This document shows, piece by piece, positions 1-8,921 of a DNA stretch of 64,000 bases. Within the stretch, counting starts at the first letter, position 1. Every line of letters starts with the position of its first letter. Below the pieces are notes generated by a model. It was not told the origin of the DNA. It saw only the letters and a program-made list of their open reading frames with translations, and searched no databases. The position numbers and the translations under genes are program-made. This stretch comes from an uncultured Muribaculaceae bacterium (GTDB lineage Bacteria > Bacteroidota > Bacteroidia > Bacteroidales > Muribaculaceae): NCBI GenBank assembly GCA_910579305.1, contig CAJTTA010000006.1:21142-85141 (forward strand), written 5' to 3'.

Positions 1-158
<158 letters not shown>

Positions 159-184
159 ACCGCTATATATCAACCCATCATATA

Positions 185-218
185 TAAGGACGCACTCACC
201 TGCGTCCTTATTTCTTTT
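185..218 (+). terminator. Rho-independent terminator after gltD
   Basis: A perfect 10-bp stem (taaggacgca at 185-194, tgcgtcctta at 201-210) with a 6-nt loop is followed by tttcttttc. The right arm overlaps the queG stop codon on the other strand (208-210), so the two convergent genes share this hairpin. Confidence 0.75.
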
Positions 219-1110
219 CAGAGGCTATGGAGAGGTTGGCCCGAAGCCCCTCCAGGCCTATGCGCATGAGCGGCGTGCCGGCATAGCGGGCACGGAATTC
301 CTCTTCGGTAAGAAGCATTATCTCCTCCTCATCCACATCCATGAGCTGAGGCAGAGTGGCAAGTTCCCTTACCTGAGTGGCGGGCGCACCCGAATTATGC
401 GGACACACGTCCTGACACACGTCGCATCCTGCCAGGGTGGGACGCGGCAGCCACAGGGCGCTCCCCGGCTTCTCTATGGTGAGGGCCGAGATGCAGCGGC
501 GGCAATCAGGCGAGGAAGAATGTGCCAGTGCGCCTGAAGGACATTCCCTCACGCAGGCGCCGCAGTCTCCGCAGCTTCCGGTGCAGGGAGGGTCAGGCTC
601 CATGTCGACCGTGAGCAAGAGCTCGGCGAGAAACACCCTGCTCCCCGTCCCGGGAACGATGAGCAGGCCATTGCGTCCGCAGAATCCCACCCCGGCCCTC
701 ACGGCCCAGTATCGCTCCATGAGCGGCGCCGAGTCGATACATATGCGCCACGACGCCCCCGTAGCCTCCCCTATCTTGCGGGCCACAGGCTTAATGGCCG
801 AGCGCAGGGCATTGTGATAGTCGCGGCAATAGGCATAGCGGGCCAGATAGGGCCTGGAAGAGTCCCTGAGCACAGGCGGATCATAGGCCCATGCTGTAGA
901 GACCACCGTGCGGCAACCTTCAAGCAGCCCACGCGGATCGCGCCTTAGTTCAGGATAATTGCGCATATAGCCAAGCTCTCCGGCGTCGCCTCGCTCCATC
1001 CATGCCTCAAACGAGTCCAGGGCACCCTGAGAAACCTCCCCGGCCCGCGCAAACCCTACGGCCGACGCACCGGCCTCCATAAGCAATCCTCTTATCTGCT
1101 CTTTATCCAT
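208..1110 (-). CDS. queG: epoxyqueuosine reductase QueG
   Basis: A 300-aa protein that reduces epoxyqueuosine to queuosine in tRNA, using cobalamin and two [4Fe-4S] clusters in the cytoplasm. The ferredoxin-like cysteine clusters are visible at about residues 175-192 (CTGSCGDCGACVRECP) and 235-243 (CDVCQDVCPHN), with a further CRRC motif between them. RAGVGFCGRNGLLI is the family's conserved central segment. I chose the ATG at 1110 (MDKEQIRG); an in-frame ATG at 1170 would add 20 residues unlike the family. It is divergent from the blaI gene, with the operator region between them. Confidence 0.92.
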   Translation of the reverse strand: MDKEQIRGLLMEAGASAVGFARAGEVSQGALDSFEAWMERGDAGELGYMRNYPELRRDPRGLLEGCRTVVSTAWAYDPPVLRDSSRPYLARYAYCRDYHNALRSAIKPVARKIGEATGASWRICIDSAPLMERYWAVRAGVGFCGRNGLLIVPGTGSRVFLAELLLTVDMEPDPPCTGSCGDCGACVRECPSGALAHSSSPDCRRCISALTIEKPGSALWLPRPTLAGCDVCQDVCPHNSGAPATQVRELATLPQLMDVDEEEIMLLTEEEFRARYAGTPLMRIGLEGLRANLSIASEKK

Positions 1111-1187
1111 ATACTGATAACGAATCCCTTGCTCCCTAAATTTTAGAAAGAATGAGAAAATGCGCCACAACTATTAAATTATGTTAA

Positions 1188-1228
1188 TAACTAAAGAAGT
1201 AGTTGTATAACTAAAAAATTAGTTATAC
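1188..1228 (+). promoter_or_regulatory. BlaI-type tandem operators over the blaI-M56 promoter
   Basis: A perfect inverted repeat has arms gtataactaa (1205-1214) and ttagttatac (1219-1228) around a 4-A spacer. A second copy of the same geometry, with an intact left half taactaa (1188-1194) and a right half gtagttg (1199-1205) carrying two mismatches, lies with its centre exactly 20 bp upstream. The proximal repeat overlaps a Bacteroidota -7 box, TACCTTTG, at 1226-1233, with GTTG at 1202-1205 as a weak -33 element. Occupancy by a BlaI dimer would block the promoter, so autorepression is the likely mode. Confidence 0.75.
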
Positions 1229-1261
1229 CTTTGCCTCACATCTACAGTTTACTTAGTGATT

Positions 1262-1633
1262 ATGAAGAATCTCAAGCGTCTTACACCCAAAGAGGAAGAA
1301 ATCATGAGTTGCTTCTGGCAACACGGCCCTCTCTTCGTGAGAGAACTGCTGGAGAAGCTCCCCGACCCCAGGCCGCATTTCAACACGGTGTCGACATTCG
1401 TGCGCGGCCTGGAGGCTAAGGGGTGGCTGTCTCACGAGCAAATAGGAAACTCCTACAGATACGCCCCGGCTGTGGATGCAGCCGAATATCGCGACAAGTC
1501 GCTACATGGACTCGTGAGCCGCTTCTTCGACCGATCTTACGTGAGCTTTGTCTCCTCGCTGGTGAAGGATGAGAAAATATCCACCGATGAACTCCGTGAA
1601 CTCATAGAGCGCATAGAGTCGCAAAAATCCTGA
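1262..1633 (+). CDS. BlaI/MecI/CopY family repressor
   Basis: A 123-aa winged-helix repressor. The N-terminal segment (LKRLTPKEEEIMSCFWQHGPLF, split here as a family signature rather than one motif) and the following NTVSTFVRGLEAKGWLSHE recognition-helix region are typical of BlaI/MecI, which bind DNA as dimers and are inactivated by a partner M56 peptidase. The ATG at 1262 is preferred over the in-frame GTG at 1256. It is followed 4 nt later by the M56 gene, giving the standard repressor-sensor pair, and is preceded by two operator-like repeats. The name blaI is not used because beta-lactam response is not shown. Confidence 0.92.
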   Translation: MKNLKRLTPKEEEIMSCFWQHGPLFVRELLEKLPDPRPHFNTVSTFVRGLEAKGWLSHEQIGNSYRYAPAVDAAEYRDKSLHGLVSRFFDRSYVSFVSSLVKDEKISTDELRELIERIESQKS

Positions 1634-1637
1634 GCGT

Positions 1638-3212
1638 ATGGGTACCTTAGCAAGCTACATGGCGCAATCGGCCCTGGTGATGACCATGCTATATCTCGCC
1701 TATAAGTGGCTGATGGCATCCACCACTTTCCTCTCGCTGAACCGCGCTGCCCTCCTGGGCATATACATAGTCTCCTGGTCGCTGCCCGCCCTCCTGCCTC
1801 TGCTGGAGAACGGCTCCGATGAGACAGCGGCCATCTCCGTGGGCCTCCGGGCCTTATCACTCGCGCCGGAAGCCGCACCGGCCTCCCCCTCCACCGACTG
1901 GTGGCGTGTAGCCTTGTGGATATATATGGCCGGGGGAGCCGCCACCCTCGGCGTCACCGTCGCGGGAATCATGCGCATGAGGCGCATTATCCTGTCCGGC
2001 ACCCGCTCTGAAGAGAACGGATATGTGAAGATAGTGAGCCGGGCCGCACCGGGGCCCTTCAGCTGGGGCAGATACATCGTGCTGCGCCCTTGTGACTGCG
2101 ACTCTTCCATGGTCATGGTCATGGCTCATGAGGAGGCACACCTCCGGCAACTGCACTGGCTTGACCTTGTGGCCGCGCAGATCACCGTAATCCTGCAATG
2201 GTTCTCTCCCGCCGCATGGCTCATGATGAGGGAGCTGAAGACGGTGCACGAATTCCAGGCCGACCGCGCCGTAGCCGGTGATGACCCGGTGGCCTATCAG
2301 ATGATGCTATTGAAAAAGACTGTCGGCTCGAGTTTCCCGACCTTCACCGACAGTCTGAATCACAGTCAAATTAAATTACGTATAACTATGATGATGACTA
2401 AAAGAACAAGTCCGTCACGCAAGATGACGGCGCTCGCGCTCCCCGCAATGGCGACGCTCGCTGCAATGACACTCTCTCAGCCTGCAGTGGCCGACGTAGT
2501 GCTGCGCATAAGCAGCGCCACCGTCACAAACGGTGAGAATCACGACCGCAAAGTTACTAAATCCGCTCCATCCGCGCAAATGCCACGAGCCGTGAGCACA
2601 GCCGATGACATAGTTACCGAAGAGAAGGACGCCGATGCCGTCACTCAGGTCTCTTCGCAGACAGAAGATACGTCGGAGACGGTGACGGAAGAACTCAGTG
2701 TGATCAGTATAGACAAAACCTCCGGCAGCTCCGGGCCGGCAATGGCGATATTCATAGACGGAAAGGAATCCAAGGGCGACCTCTCAGCCGTAAACCCTCA
2801 TGACATAGTGGCCATGCAGATAATCAAGAATGATCCGGATTATCCCGACGGCAAAATCATGATAACTACCGTGAACGCCGCCGACGGCGCGGCCACTGTA
2901 GCGGTCGCATCCGAGAAATGCGCGGAATTCAAGGGTGGCCAAAAAGCCCTCATGCGGTTCCTTGCCGATAACATAAAGTATCCGGCCGAAGCCAAGGAGG
3001 CAGGCGTGAGCGGTCGTGTGGTGGTGAGCTTCACAATCGAGGCCGACGGCACGGTGAGCGATCCACAGATAGTGAGGGGGCAACACCCCGCGCTCGACAA
3101 GGAGGCCCTGCGAGTGGTGAGACTCTCCGGCGGACAATGGATACCAGGCAGCAACGGCGGCACTCCCGTGGCCACCCGATACACCGTCCCCATCTCCTTC
3201 AAGACAAAATAA
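1638..3212 (+). CDS. M56 family (BlaR1/MecR1-like) sensor metallopeptidase with TonB C-terminal domain
   Basis: A 524-aa inner-membrane protein. The N-terminal half has several hydrophobic segments, and the zinc motif HEEAH lies at about residues 164-168, followed by VHEFQADRAV, which supplies the downstream ligand region. After a further hydrophobic stretch near 250-280 comes a periplasmic linker rich in Thr/Ser/Glu, and the last ~95 residues (from KYPAEAKEAGVSGRVVVSF) form a TonB C-terminal domain. M56 proteins cleave their cognate BlaI-type repressor when a signal is sensed. The TonB tail replaces the penicillin-binding sensor of true BlaR1, so the signal is probably not a beta-lactam; this is inference. 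Confidence 0.9.
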   Translation: MGTLASYMAQSALVMTMLYLAYKWLMASTTFLSLNRAALLGIYIVSWSLPALLPLLENGSDETAAISVGLRALSLAPEAAPASPSTDWWRVALWIYMAGGAATLGVTVAGIMRMRRIILSGTRSEENGYVKIVSRAAPGPFSWGRYIVLRPCDCDSSMVMVMAHEEAHLRQLHWLDLVAAQITVILQWFSPAAWLMMRELKTVHEFQADRAVAGDDPVAYQMMLLKKTVGSSFPTFTDSLNHSQIKLRITMMMTKRTSPSRKMTALALPAMATLAAMTLSQPAVADVVLRISSATVTNGENHDRKVTKSAPSAQMPRAVSTADDIVTEEKDADAVTQVSSQTEDTSETVTEELSVISIDKTSGSSGPAMAIFIDGKESKGDLSAVNPHDIVAMQIIKNDPDYPDGKIMITTVNAADGAATVAVASEKCAEFKGGQKALMRFLADNIKYPAEAKEAGVSGRVVVSFTIEADGTVSDPQIVRGQHPALDKEALRVVRLSGGQWIPGSNGGTPVATRYTVPISFKTK

Positions 3213-3272
3213 TCCCCACATCCTCCGAACGCATCTCAATCCATATAGGCTTTTCAGGATTATAAATCATTT

Positions 3273-3311
3273 CAGGCTGCGCCGTGATCAAGGTCATTAC
3301 GGCGCAGCCTG
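3273..3311 (+). terminator. hairpin terminator after the M56 gene
   Basis: A perfect 13-bp stem (caggctgcgccgt at 3273-3285 with acggcgcagcctg at 3299-3311) and a 13-nt loop lies 60 nt after the stop codon. The T-tract is weak (gtcttcctaat), so this is either a terminator or an mRNA 3' stabilising hairpin. Confidence 0.6.
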
Positions 3312-3332
3312 TCTTCCTAATATGGCGCGGAA

Positions 3333-3364
3333 TTTGGGAGGCACGTTTTTTTTCATTACATTTG
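3333..3364 (+). promoter_or_regulatory. Bacteroidota-type promoter for the DUF4254-GT9 pair
   Basis: TTTG at 3333-3336, a 20-bp spacer, then TACATTTG at 3357-3364: an exact match to the phylum's -33/-7 consensus. The DUF4254 start codon at 3383 lies 18 nt downstream of the -7 box. Confidence 0.8.
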
Positions 3365-3382
3365 CAAAAAATCTACTCACTC

Positions 3383-3991
3383 ATGTCTTACACTGATAAA
3401 GCCAACGAGATATTCGACCGTGCTGTGCGCGAATACCACATTACCGACTGCATAGATACCCCCTGCCCCAATCCCTATGAACCGGGCTCCACAGAGCATA
3501 CCCTCTACGCCAAATGCTGGGTGGACGCGGCACAGTGGCACATGGAAGATGAAATACGTGTGCCCTCTCTGCCTGCCGACCAGGGCATGGTGCTGAAGCA
3601 CCGCATAGACGCCTCCAATCAGCTCCGCACCGACATGGTGGAGGAGATAGACTCTATGCTGCGTGACAAATACCGCGACGTGAAGCCACTCCCCTCCGCA
3701 TCCATCAACACCGAAAGCCCGGCCTGGGCCATAGACCGCCTCTCCATCCTCGCCCTCAAGCTATGGCACATGCGCGAACAGGCCGAACGCGCCGATGCCT
3801 CTGCCGCACACCGCGCCACTGCCGCCGGCAAGCTCGCAGTGCTTGAGGAGCAGCGCCAAGACCTCTCATCGGCCATCGACACTCTGCTTGAGGATATCGC
3901 CGCCGGACGCAAGTACATGAAAGTATACAGGCAGATGAAGCTCTACAATGACCCGGAGACAAATCCCGCCATCTCCCGCGCCAAGAAATGA
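3383..3991 (+). CDS. DUF4254 domain-containing protein
   Basis: A 202-aa, mostly helical, probably cytoplasmic protein without signal peptide. The opening (ANEIFDRAVREYHITD), the central WHMEDEIR segment and the later WAIDRLSILALKLWHMREQ match my recollection of DUF4254 proteins of Bacteroidota. The function of the family is unknown. The ATG at 3383 sits 18 nt after a canonical -7 box, which rules out the longer reading from 3284. Its stop overlaps the start of a family 9 glycosyltransferase (ATGA, 3988-3991), so the two are probably translated together and act in one glycan pathway; that link is inference. Confidence 0.8.
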   Translation: MSYTDKANEIFDRAVREYHITDCIDTPCPNPYEPGSTEHTLYAKCWVDAAQWHMEDEIRVPSLPADQGMVLKHRIDASNQLRTDMVEEIDSMLRDKYRDVKPLPSASINTESPAWAIDRLSILALKLWHMREQAERADASAAHRATAAGKLAVLEEQRQDLSSAIDTLLEDIAAGRKYMKVYRQMKLYNDPETNPAISRAKK

Positions 3992-5091
3992 AATCCCGCG
4001 AAATAAAGAATGTGCTGATAGCGCGCTTCTCCGCTCTGGGGGATGTGGCCATGACCATACCGGTGGTATACAACATGTGCCGCTCCAATGAGCAGGTGCG
4101 CTTCATCTTCATCACCCGCCGCCTTCCCTCCACCATCTTCCTCAACAAGCCCGCCAATCTTGAGGTGCTGCCCATAGAGCTCGACCACTACAGGGGCATA
4201 GCAGGCATGCGTCGGCTCGCATCGGAGCTGAAGGAGGCCTACGGCCTTGACGCCTTTGCCGACCTGCATGGCTCGCTGCGCACGCGCCTGCTGCGCTTCT
4301 TCCTGCGCCTGAGCGGGGTCAAGACGGCATGCATCCACAAGCAGCGATTGCGCCGCAACGCACTCACCCGCGCCCGCAAAAAGGTGATGCTTCCGCTCAC
4401 TCCCACCCGCGCGCGCTACCGCGAGGTCTTCTGGAATCTCGGACTTCCGCGCGAGGACAGCTTCGATCATATCTTCCAGGGAGCCGAACCTTCGCCCGAA
4501 GTCTACGCCGCAGCCACGCCGCCGCGTGAGCAGGGAGAGCAGTGGATAGCCGTGGCCCCCTTTGCTGCCCACGCCGGAAAGATTTATCCGCTCGACCTCA
4601 TGGAGCAAGTAGTGGCCGAGCTGGCCGCCCGCAGGGACTTCAAGATATTTCTGTTCGGAGCCGGAGGCGAGGAGTCGGCCACACTGGCGCGCTGGCGGGC
4701 GCGCTATGGCGAGCAGCTCATCAACATGGCCGAACTGCGGCTGGGTCTTCCCGCCGAGATGGCGCTGCTGCGGCATTGCTCCGTGATGCTCTCCATGGAC
4801 TCGGCCAACATGCACCTGGCCTCTCTGGTGCGCCTGCGCGTGGTGAGTATATGGGGCGCCACCCACCCCTACTGCGGCTTCATGGGCTGGCACCAGAGGC
4901 GCGAAGACGCGGTGCAGCTCGACATGGTGTGCCGCCCCTGCTCCATCTATGGCAACCGCCCCTGCCGGCGCGGCGACTACCACTGTCTGCGCGGAATCCA
5001 GCCGGCCTACATCATCTCACACATCGACCGCCTGCTCAAGCTTCAGGATGACAAAAAAGCCGGGAAGCAGTCTCCCGGCCCTGTGGCATGA
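3988..5091 (+). CDS. glycosyltransferase family 9 (heptosyltransferase-like)
   Basis: A 367-aa cytoplasmic GT-B enzyme. It opens with VLIARFSALGDVAMTIPVVY, the GT9 N-terminal motif, and carries the C-terminal donor-site segment with VSIWGATHPYCGF and a preceding LSMDSANMHLASL. GT9 enzymes move heptose (from ADP-heptose) or another sugar onto lipid A core or related acceptors. The C-terminal CRPCSIYGNRPCRRGDYHC cluster of cysteines is common in Bacteroidota members. The acceptor and donor cannot be stated. The last 40 bp contain a hairpin that acts for the convergent operon on the other strand. Confidence 0.88.
   Translation: MKSREIKNVLIARFSALGDVAMTIPVVYNMCRSNEQVRFIFITRRLPSTIFLNKPANLEVLPIELDHYRGIAGMRRLASELKEAYGLDAFADLHGSLRTRLLRFFLRLSGVKTACIHKQRLRRNALTRARKKVMLPLTPTRARYREVFWNLGLPREDSFDHIFQGAEPSPEVYAAATPPREQGEQWIAVAPFAAHAGKIYPLDLMEQVVAELAARRDFKIFLFGAGGEESATLARWRARYGEQLINMAELRLGLPAEMALLRHCSVMLSMDSANMHLASLVRLRVVSIWGATHPYCGFMGWHQRREDAVQLDMVCRPCSIYGNRPCRRGDYHCLRGIQPAYIISHIDRLLKLQDDKKAGKQSPGPVA
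5053..5079 (-). terminator. Rho-independent terminator of the tyrS-gmd-fcl-manC operon, inside the GT9 gene
   Basis: Read on the minus strand, a 7-bp stem gccggga/tcccggc (5079-5073 with 5065-5059) is followed directly by six T residues (5058-5053). It lies 31-57 nt past the stop codon of the DUF486-type gene and is embedded in the last codons of the convergent GT9 gene. Confidence 0.75.
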
Positions 5092-5109
5092 CCATATGAT
5101 GGTCAATTC

Positions 5110-5487
5110 TTATTTCGAGGGAAGAAACACAAAATAGACGGCGCCTACGAGACAAAGGAATGCCGCCACATGATTCCACTGCAGCTTCGTGCCCTGAAAC
5201 ATGAACAGGGCCACAACAGTGAAGACCACGAGAGTTATGACCTCCTGCATGACCTTGAGCTGCATGAGCGTGAAGGGGCCGCCGTTGTCGATGAAGCCTA
5301 TGCGGTTGGCCGGCACCTGGAAGGCATATTCAAGCAGGGCTATGCACCAGGAGAAGAGAATCACCCCTATGAGAGGCCAGTTGCGAGAGATGCCGGTGGC
5401 CTGGAGCTTGAGGTGGCCATACCAAGCGAAGGTCATGAACACGTTCGACACGACCAGCAGCAGGACTGTGAGCAAGGTGGGTCTCAT
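5110..5487 (-). CDS. DMT family small membrane protein (DUF486)
   Basis: A 125-aa integral membrane protein with four predicted transmembrane segments (about 5-22, 37-55, 78-97 and 104-122). The sequence YHG..., here FMTFAWYGHLK, and ALLEYAFQVPANRIG are the signature of the DUF486/DMT family, a group related to small multidrug-type transporters with no established substrate. It starts 4 nt after the manC stop, so it is the last gene of the GDP-fucose operon. Whether it has anything to do with sugar nucleotides is unknown. Confidence 0.85.
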   Translation of the reverse strand: MRPTLLTVLLLVVSNVFMTFAWYGHLKLQATGISRNWPLIGVILFSWCIALLEYAFQVPANRIGFIDNGGPFTLMQLKVMQEVITLVVFTVVALFMFQGTKLQWNHVAAFLCLVGAVYFVFLPSK

Positions 5488-5491
5488 AGCA

Positions 5492-6796
5492 TCAGCATGT
5501 TTCCGGCCATTCGAAAGGGAAGCGCTCTATGTCTTCCTCCACGAGATGGGATCCTGTCTGCACTTCTATGAACGTGAGAGGAGTGTGAGCCAGCAACGCA
5601 TGCTTCTGCCCGCGGGGGATGCGCACCACATCTCCCCTCCCCACCGAATGGCTCTCTCCGTCGAGCACGATGGTGCCCGTGCCATCGATGAATGTCCACA
5701 CCTCATCGCGGTGCGTGTGTCTCTGATAGGATATGGAGCAGCCGGGATTGAGAGTGAGCTGCTTTGTGAGGGCGCTGTAGCCGTCGGGAAACTCTGCCGT
5801 ATCCACCACCTTGTAGACACCCCAGCGCCTTTCTTCATACATGGGACGGGCCGCCAGCCTGTCCACCTCATCCTTGATGGAGGCGGAGACCGACTTGTCG
5901 GCCACCAGTATGCCGTCGGGCGAAGCCGCCACTATCAGGCCGGAGGCTCCGTGCAGCAGCAGAGGGATGTTAAGCTCATTGATCACCGTGCAGCCTCGCG
6001 AGGCCTCCACATGAGTGTTGCCTATCGCCTGCTGCGGGAGAAGGAGCGAGAGAGCCTCCCAGGTGCCTAGATCCTGCCATTCGCCACAGTAAGGCACGCA
6101 CATGGCCCCCTGCGTGCGCTCGGCCACATTGCGGTCGAAGCTTCCGGGAGATGCGAGCAGGGCGCTCAGAGGGGTGAGGAACGAGGGCAGGAAGGCAAAC
6201 ACGCCGGCATTCCAGAAGGCGCCCCGCGCTATGAGGGCGGCGGCATCGGCTGCCGCCGGCTTCTCGGCAAAGCGCGCCACGCTACAGAGGCTTTCCTGCT
6301 CCGCCCCGGGGGAGGGCAGTATATAGCCATAGCGCGGAGAGGGCTCTCGGGCCGGCACTCCCATCAGCACGAGGGGCGCCTTCTTTTCCTTCACGGCCTC
6401 GGCCATGAGGCGCAGGGCCCGGAAGTAACCGGAATCGGTAAACGTGTCGCATGGCACCGCGATCACAGGCTCATCCGCCGAGATGCGCTTCTGTTCCAGC
6501 ATCGAGGTCACGGCAAGCGCTATAGCCGGGCATGTGCCTCGACGCTCCTGCTCAATTATGACGGGCACGCCCGCTCCGAGCTGCGCGCGCAGGGCGTCGA
6601 GCTGAGGGGCGGGTGCCACGGCCGTCATGGCCACCCCGGGAAGGGATGTGCGCAACTGCCGCACCATGCGCTCCACCATCGACTCCCGACGCCCGTCGGG
6701 GGCCTGGAGAAGGCGCAGATATTGTTTGGCACGTGTACCGTTGGAGATTGGCCACAGACGGCGTCCGGGGCCGCCACAGAGCAGAAGTATGTGCAT
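5492..6796 (-). CDS. manC: mannose-1-phosphate guanylyltransferase with C-terminal cupin (ManC, type II-like)
   Basis: A 434-aa protein that makes GDP-mannose from mannose-1-phosphate and GTP. The nucleotidyltransferase signature is LLCGGPGRRLWPIS followed by AKQYL at residues 4-28. The C-terminal ~120 residues form the cupin seen in bifunctional enzymes with phosphomannose isomerase activity, including QRHTHRDEVWTFIDGTG and GDVVRIPRGQKHAL. It lies downstream of gmd and fcl, so the three genes together cover GDP-mannose to GDP-L-fucose. A second, cupin-less homologue is at 56341-57417. Whether the isomerase half is active cannot be judged from sequence. Confidence 0.9.
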   Translation of the reverse strand: MHILLLCGGPGRRLWPISNGTRAKQYLRLLQAPDGRRESMVERMVRQLRTSLPGVAMTAVAPAPQLDALRAQLGAGVPVIIEQERRGTCPAIALAVTSMLEQKRISADEPVIAVPCDTFTDSGYFRALRLMAEAVKEKKAPLVLMGVPAREPSPRYGYILPSPGAEQESLCSVARFAEKPAAADAAALIARGAFWNAGVFAFLPSFLTPLSALLASPGSFDRNVAERTQGAMCVPYCGEWQDLGTWEALSLLLPQQAIGNTHVEASRGCTVINELNIPLLLHGASGLIVAASPDGILVADKSVSASIKDEVDRLAARPMYEERRWGVYKVVDTAEFPDGYSALTKQLTLNPGCSISYQRHTHRDEVWTFIDGTGTIVLDGESHSVGRGDVVRIPRGQKHALLAHTPLTFIEVQTGSHLVEEDIERFPFEWPETC

Positions 6797-6837
6797 GGTA
6801 AACAGATATTGGTTACATGAAGAGAGAGAGGCTGTAA

Positions 6838-7779
6838 TTATCGCTCGGCTCGCATGGGGTTGGATAGAAAATCCTCATAGGTGAGACGCAGCCCCTCTTC
6901 AAGCTCGGTGCTGTAAGTCCAACCCATCGCGGCCGCCTTGCTCACATCGAGAAGCTTGCGGGGAGTGCCGTTGGGCTTTGAGGTATCCCACTCGATTGCC
7001 CCGGTGTAGCCCACAGTGCGGGCCACGAGCTCCGTGAGCTCGCGTATGGTGAGTTCCTTTCCGGTGCCTGCATTCACGGTCTCTTCACCTGAATAATTCC
7101 GCATGAGGAAGAGACACAGCGAGGCCAGATCGTCCACATACATGAATTCGCGCAGCGGGCTTCCGTCGCCCCAGCATGTCACCGTGTCGAGCCCTTTCTC
7201 CCGAGCCTCGTGGAAGCGGCGCAGCAGGGCCGGAAGCACGTGAGAGTGCGTGGGGTGGTAATTGTCGCCCGGGCCATAGAGATTGGTGGGCATGACGGAG
7301 ATGAAGTCGGCGCCGTACTGACGGCGCAGGTAGGCGCAGTAGCGCAGGCCCGAGATCTTGGCCAGGGCGTAGGCTTCATTGGTCTGCTCCAGCGCTGACG
7401 TGAGCAGGCAGTCTTCCTTCATGGGCTGGGGGGCGAGACGCGGATATATACATGACGAGCCGAGGAAGAGAAGCTTGCGGCAGCCGCACTGCCAGGCTGA
7501 GTGAATGACGTTCATCTCAAGCATCATGTTGTCGTACATGAAGTCGGCCGGCGCGTCATTGTTGGCCTGGATTCCCCCGACCTTGGCGGCGGCCAGGAAG
7601 ACATATTCGGGACGCTCTGCCTCAAAGAAGTCGCGCACAGCCTGCTGGCAGGTAAGATCCAGCTCGGCATGCGTGCGGGTTATTATATTGTCATAGCCCT
7701 CGGCGCGCAGGGCTCGCACTATGGCCGAGCCCACCATACCGCGGTGGCCGGCCACATATATCTTGGAATTCCTGTCCAT
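6838..7779 (-). CDS. fcl: GDP-L-fucose synthase
   Basis: A 313-aa short-chain dehydrogenase that epimerises and reduces GDP-4-keto-6-deoxy-mannose to GDP-L-fucose with NADPH. The Rossmann motif GHRGMVGSAIVRAL is at residues 11-24; the SDR catalytic set is visible as LGSSCIYP and NEAYALAKISG (Tyr-xxx-Lys). LYGPGDNYHPTHSHVLPALL is the family substrate-loop signature. It starts 10 nt after gmd and is followed 41 nt later by manC. Length is normal for the family (about 310-320). Confidence 0.95.
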   Translation of the reverse strand: MDRNSKIYVAGHRGMVGSAIVRALRAEGYDNIITRTHAELDLTCQQAVRDFFEAERPEYVFLAAAKVGGIQANNDAPADFMYDNMMLEMNVIHSAWQCGCRKLLFLGSSCIYPRLAPQPMKEDCLLTSALEQTNEAYALAKISGLRYCAYLRRQYGADFISVMPTNLYGPGDNYHPTHSHVLPALLRRFHEAREKGLDTVTCWGDGSPLREFMYVDDLASLCLFLMRNYSGEETVNAGTGKELTIRELTELVARTVGYTGAIEWDTSKPNGTPRKLLDVSKAAAMGWTYSTELEEGLRLTYEDFLSNPMRAER

Positions 7780-7789
7780 TTACGTAATG

Positions 7790-8878
7790 TTATTTCACTA
7801 TGCCTTTCTCCAGATATTCGGCCAGATTAAGCTTGACCTGCTCGCCGGCCCTCTCCACTGCAACCCGGGCCATGTCGGAGTCCACCATGAGATTCACAAG
7901 CTGCTCGAAGCTGGTCTTGCGCGGGTCCCAGCCAAGTCTCTCTCTCGCCTTGGAGGGGTCGCCCAGAAGATTCACCACATCGGTGGGGCGATAGAAATCG
8001 GGGGATACCTCCACGAGCACCCTGCCCGTCTTCACGTCTATACCCTTCTCGTTCTCCCCCTCTCCCTCAAAGCGCAGCTCTATGCCGGCGCGGCGGAAGG
8101 CGAGGGTGCAGAACTCGCGCACGGAGTGCTGCTCGCCTGTGGCTATGACATAGTCATCGGGCGCAGACTGCTGGAGGATGAGCCACATGCACTCCACATA
8201 GTCGGGCGCGTAGCCCCAATCGCGCAGGGAACTGAGATTGCCCAGGAGGAGCTTCTGTTGCTTTCCCTGGGCTATGCGGGCGGCGGCAAGAGTGATCTTG
8301 CGGGTCACGAATGTCTCGCCGCGGCGCTCGCTCTCATGGTTGAAGAGGATGCCGGAGCACGCATATATGCCGTAGGCCTCACGGTATTCCCTCACTATCC
8401 AGAAGCCATAGAGCTTTGCCACGGCATATGGTGAATAGGGATGGAAGGGGGTAAGCTCATTCTGAGGCACCTGCTCCACCTTGCCGTAGAGCTCCGAGGT
8501 AGAGGCCTGGTAGAAGCGGCATGTGGAAGCGAGTCCGCACTGACGTATCCCCTCAAGCAGACGCAGGACACCGGTGGCCACGACGTTGGCCGTGTATTCC
8601 GGAGCGTCAAACGATACCTGCACGTGGCTCTGTGCGGCCAGATTGTATATTTCATCGGGGCGCACCTTGCTCAGCACCTGTGTGACAGAGAGCGAGTCGG
8701 TGAGGTCGGCGTAATGCAGATGAAAATGCGGATGCCCCTCAAGATGGGCTATGCGCTCGCGGAAGTCTACGGAGGAACGGCGTATGGTGCCGTGCACATC
8801 GTAGCCCTTCTCCAGCAGGAATTCGGCCAGATATGAACCGTCCTGTCCCGTGACGCCTGTTATAAGAGCTTTCTTCAT
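7790..8878 (-). CDS. gmd: GDP-mannose 4,6-dehydratase
   Basis: A 362-aa extended SDR enzyme that converts GDP-mannose to GDP-4-keto-6-deoxy-mannose, the first committed step to GDP-fucose. It shows [19 protein letters not shown] at the N-terminus, the RRSS motif that binds [12 protein letters not shown], and catalytic YAVAK in [14 protein letters not shown]. The product is used by the next gene, fcl. A short GCGC-TTTC-GCGC hairpin (8902-8913) lies in the 43-nt gap after tyrS, but no promoter is evident, so co-transcription with tyrS is likely. Confidence 0.96.
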   Translation of the reverse strand: MKKALITGVTGQDGSYLAEFLLEKGYDVHGTIRRSSVDFRERIAHLEGHPHFHLHYADLTDSLSVTQVLSKVRPDEIYNLAAQSHVQVSFDAPEYTANVVATGVLRLLEGIRQCGLASTCRFYQASTSELYGKVEQVPQNELTPFHPYSPYAVAKLYGFWIVREYREAYGIYACSGILFNHESERRGETFVTRKITLAAARIAQGKQQKLLLGNLSSLRDWGYAPDYVECMWLILQQSAPDDYVIATGEQHSVREFCTLAFRRAGIELRFEGEGENEKGIDVKTGRVLVEVSPDFYRPTDVVNLLGDPSKARERLGWDPRKTSFEQLVNLMVDSDMARVAVERAGEQVKLNLAEYLEKGIVK

Positions 8879-8921
8879 GATTCGTCGTTTCTTTGGGGAA
8901 CGCGCTTTCGCGCTGTTTAGT

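Noticed and set aside
3284..3382. Upstream extension of the DUF4254 protein
   Set aside because: It would begin inside the terminator hairpin of the previous gene and cross a consensus-perfect promoter.
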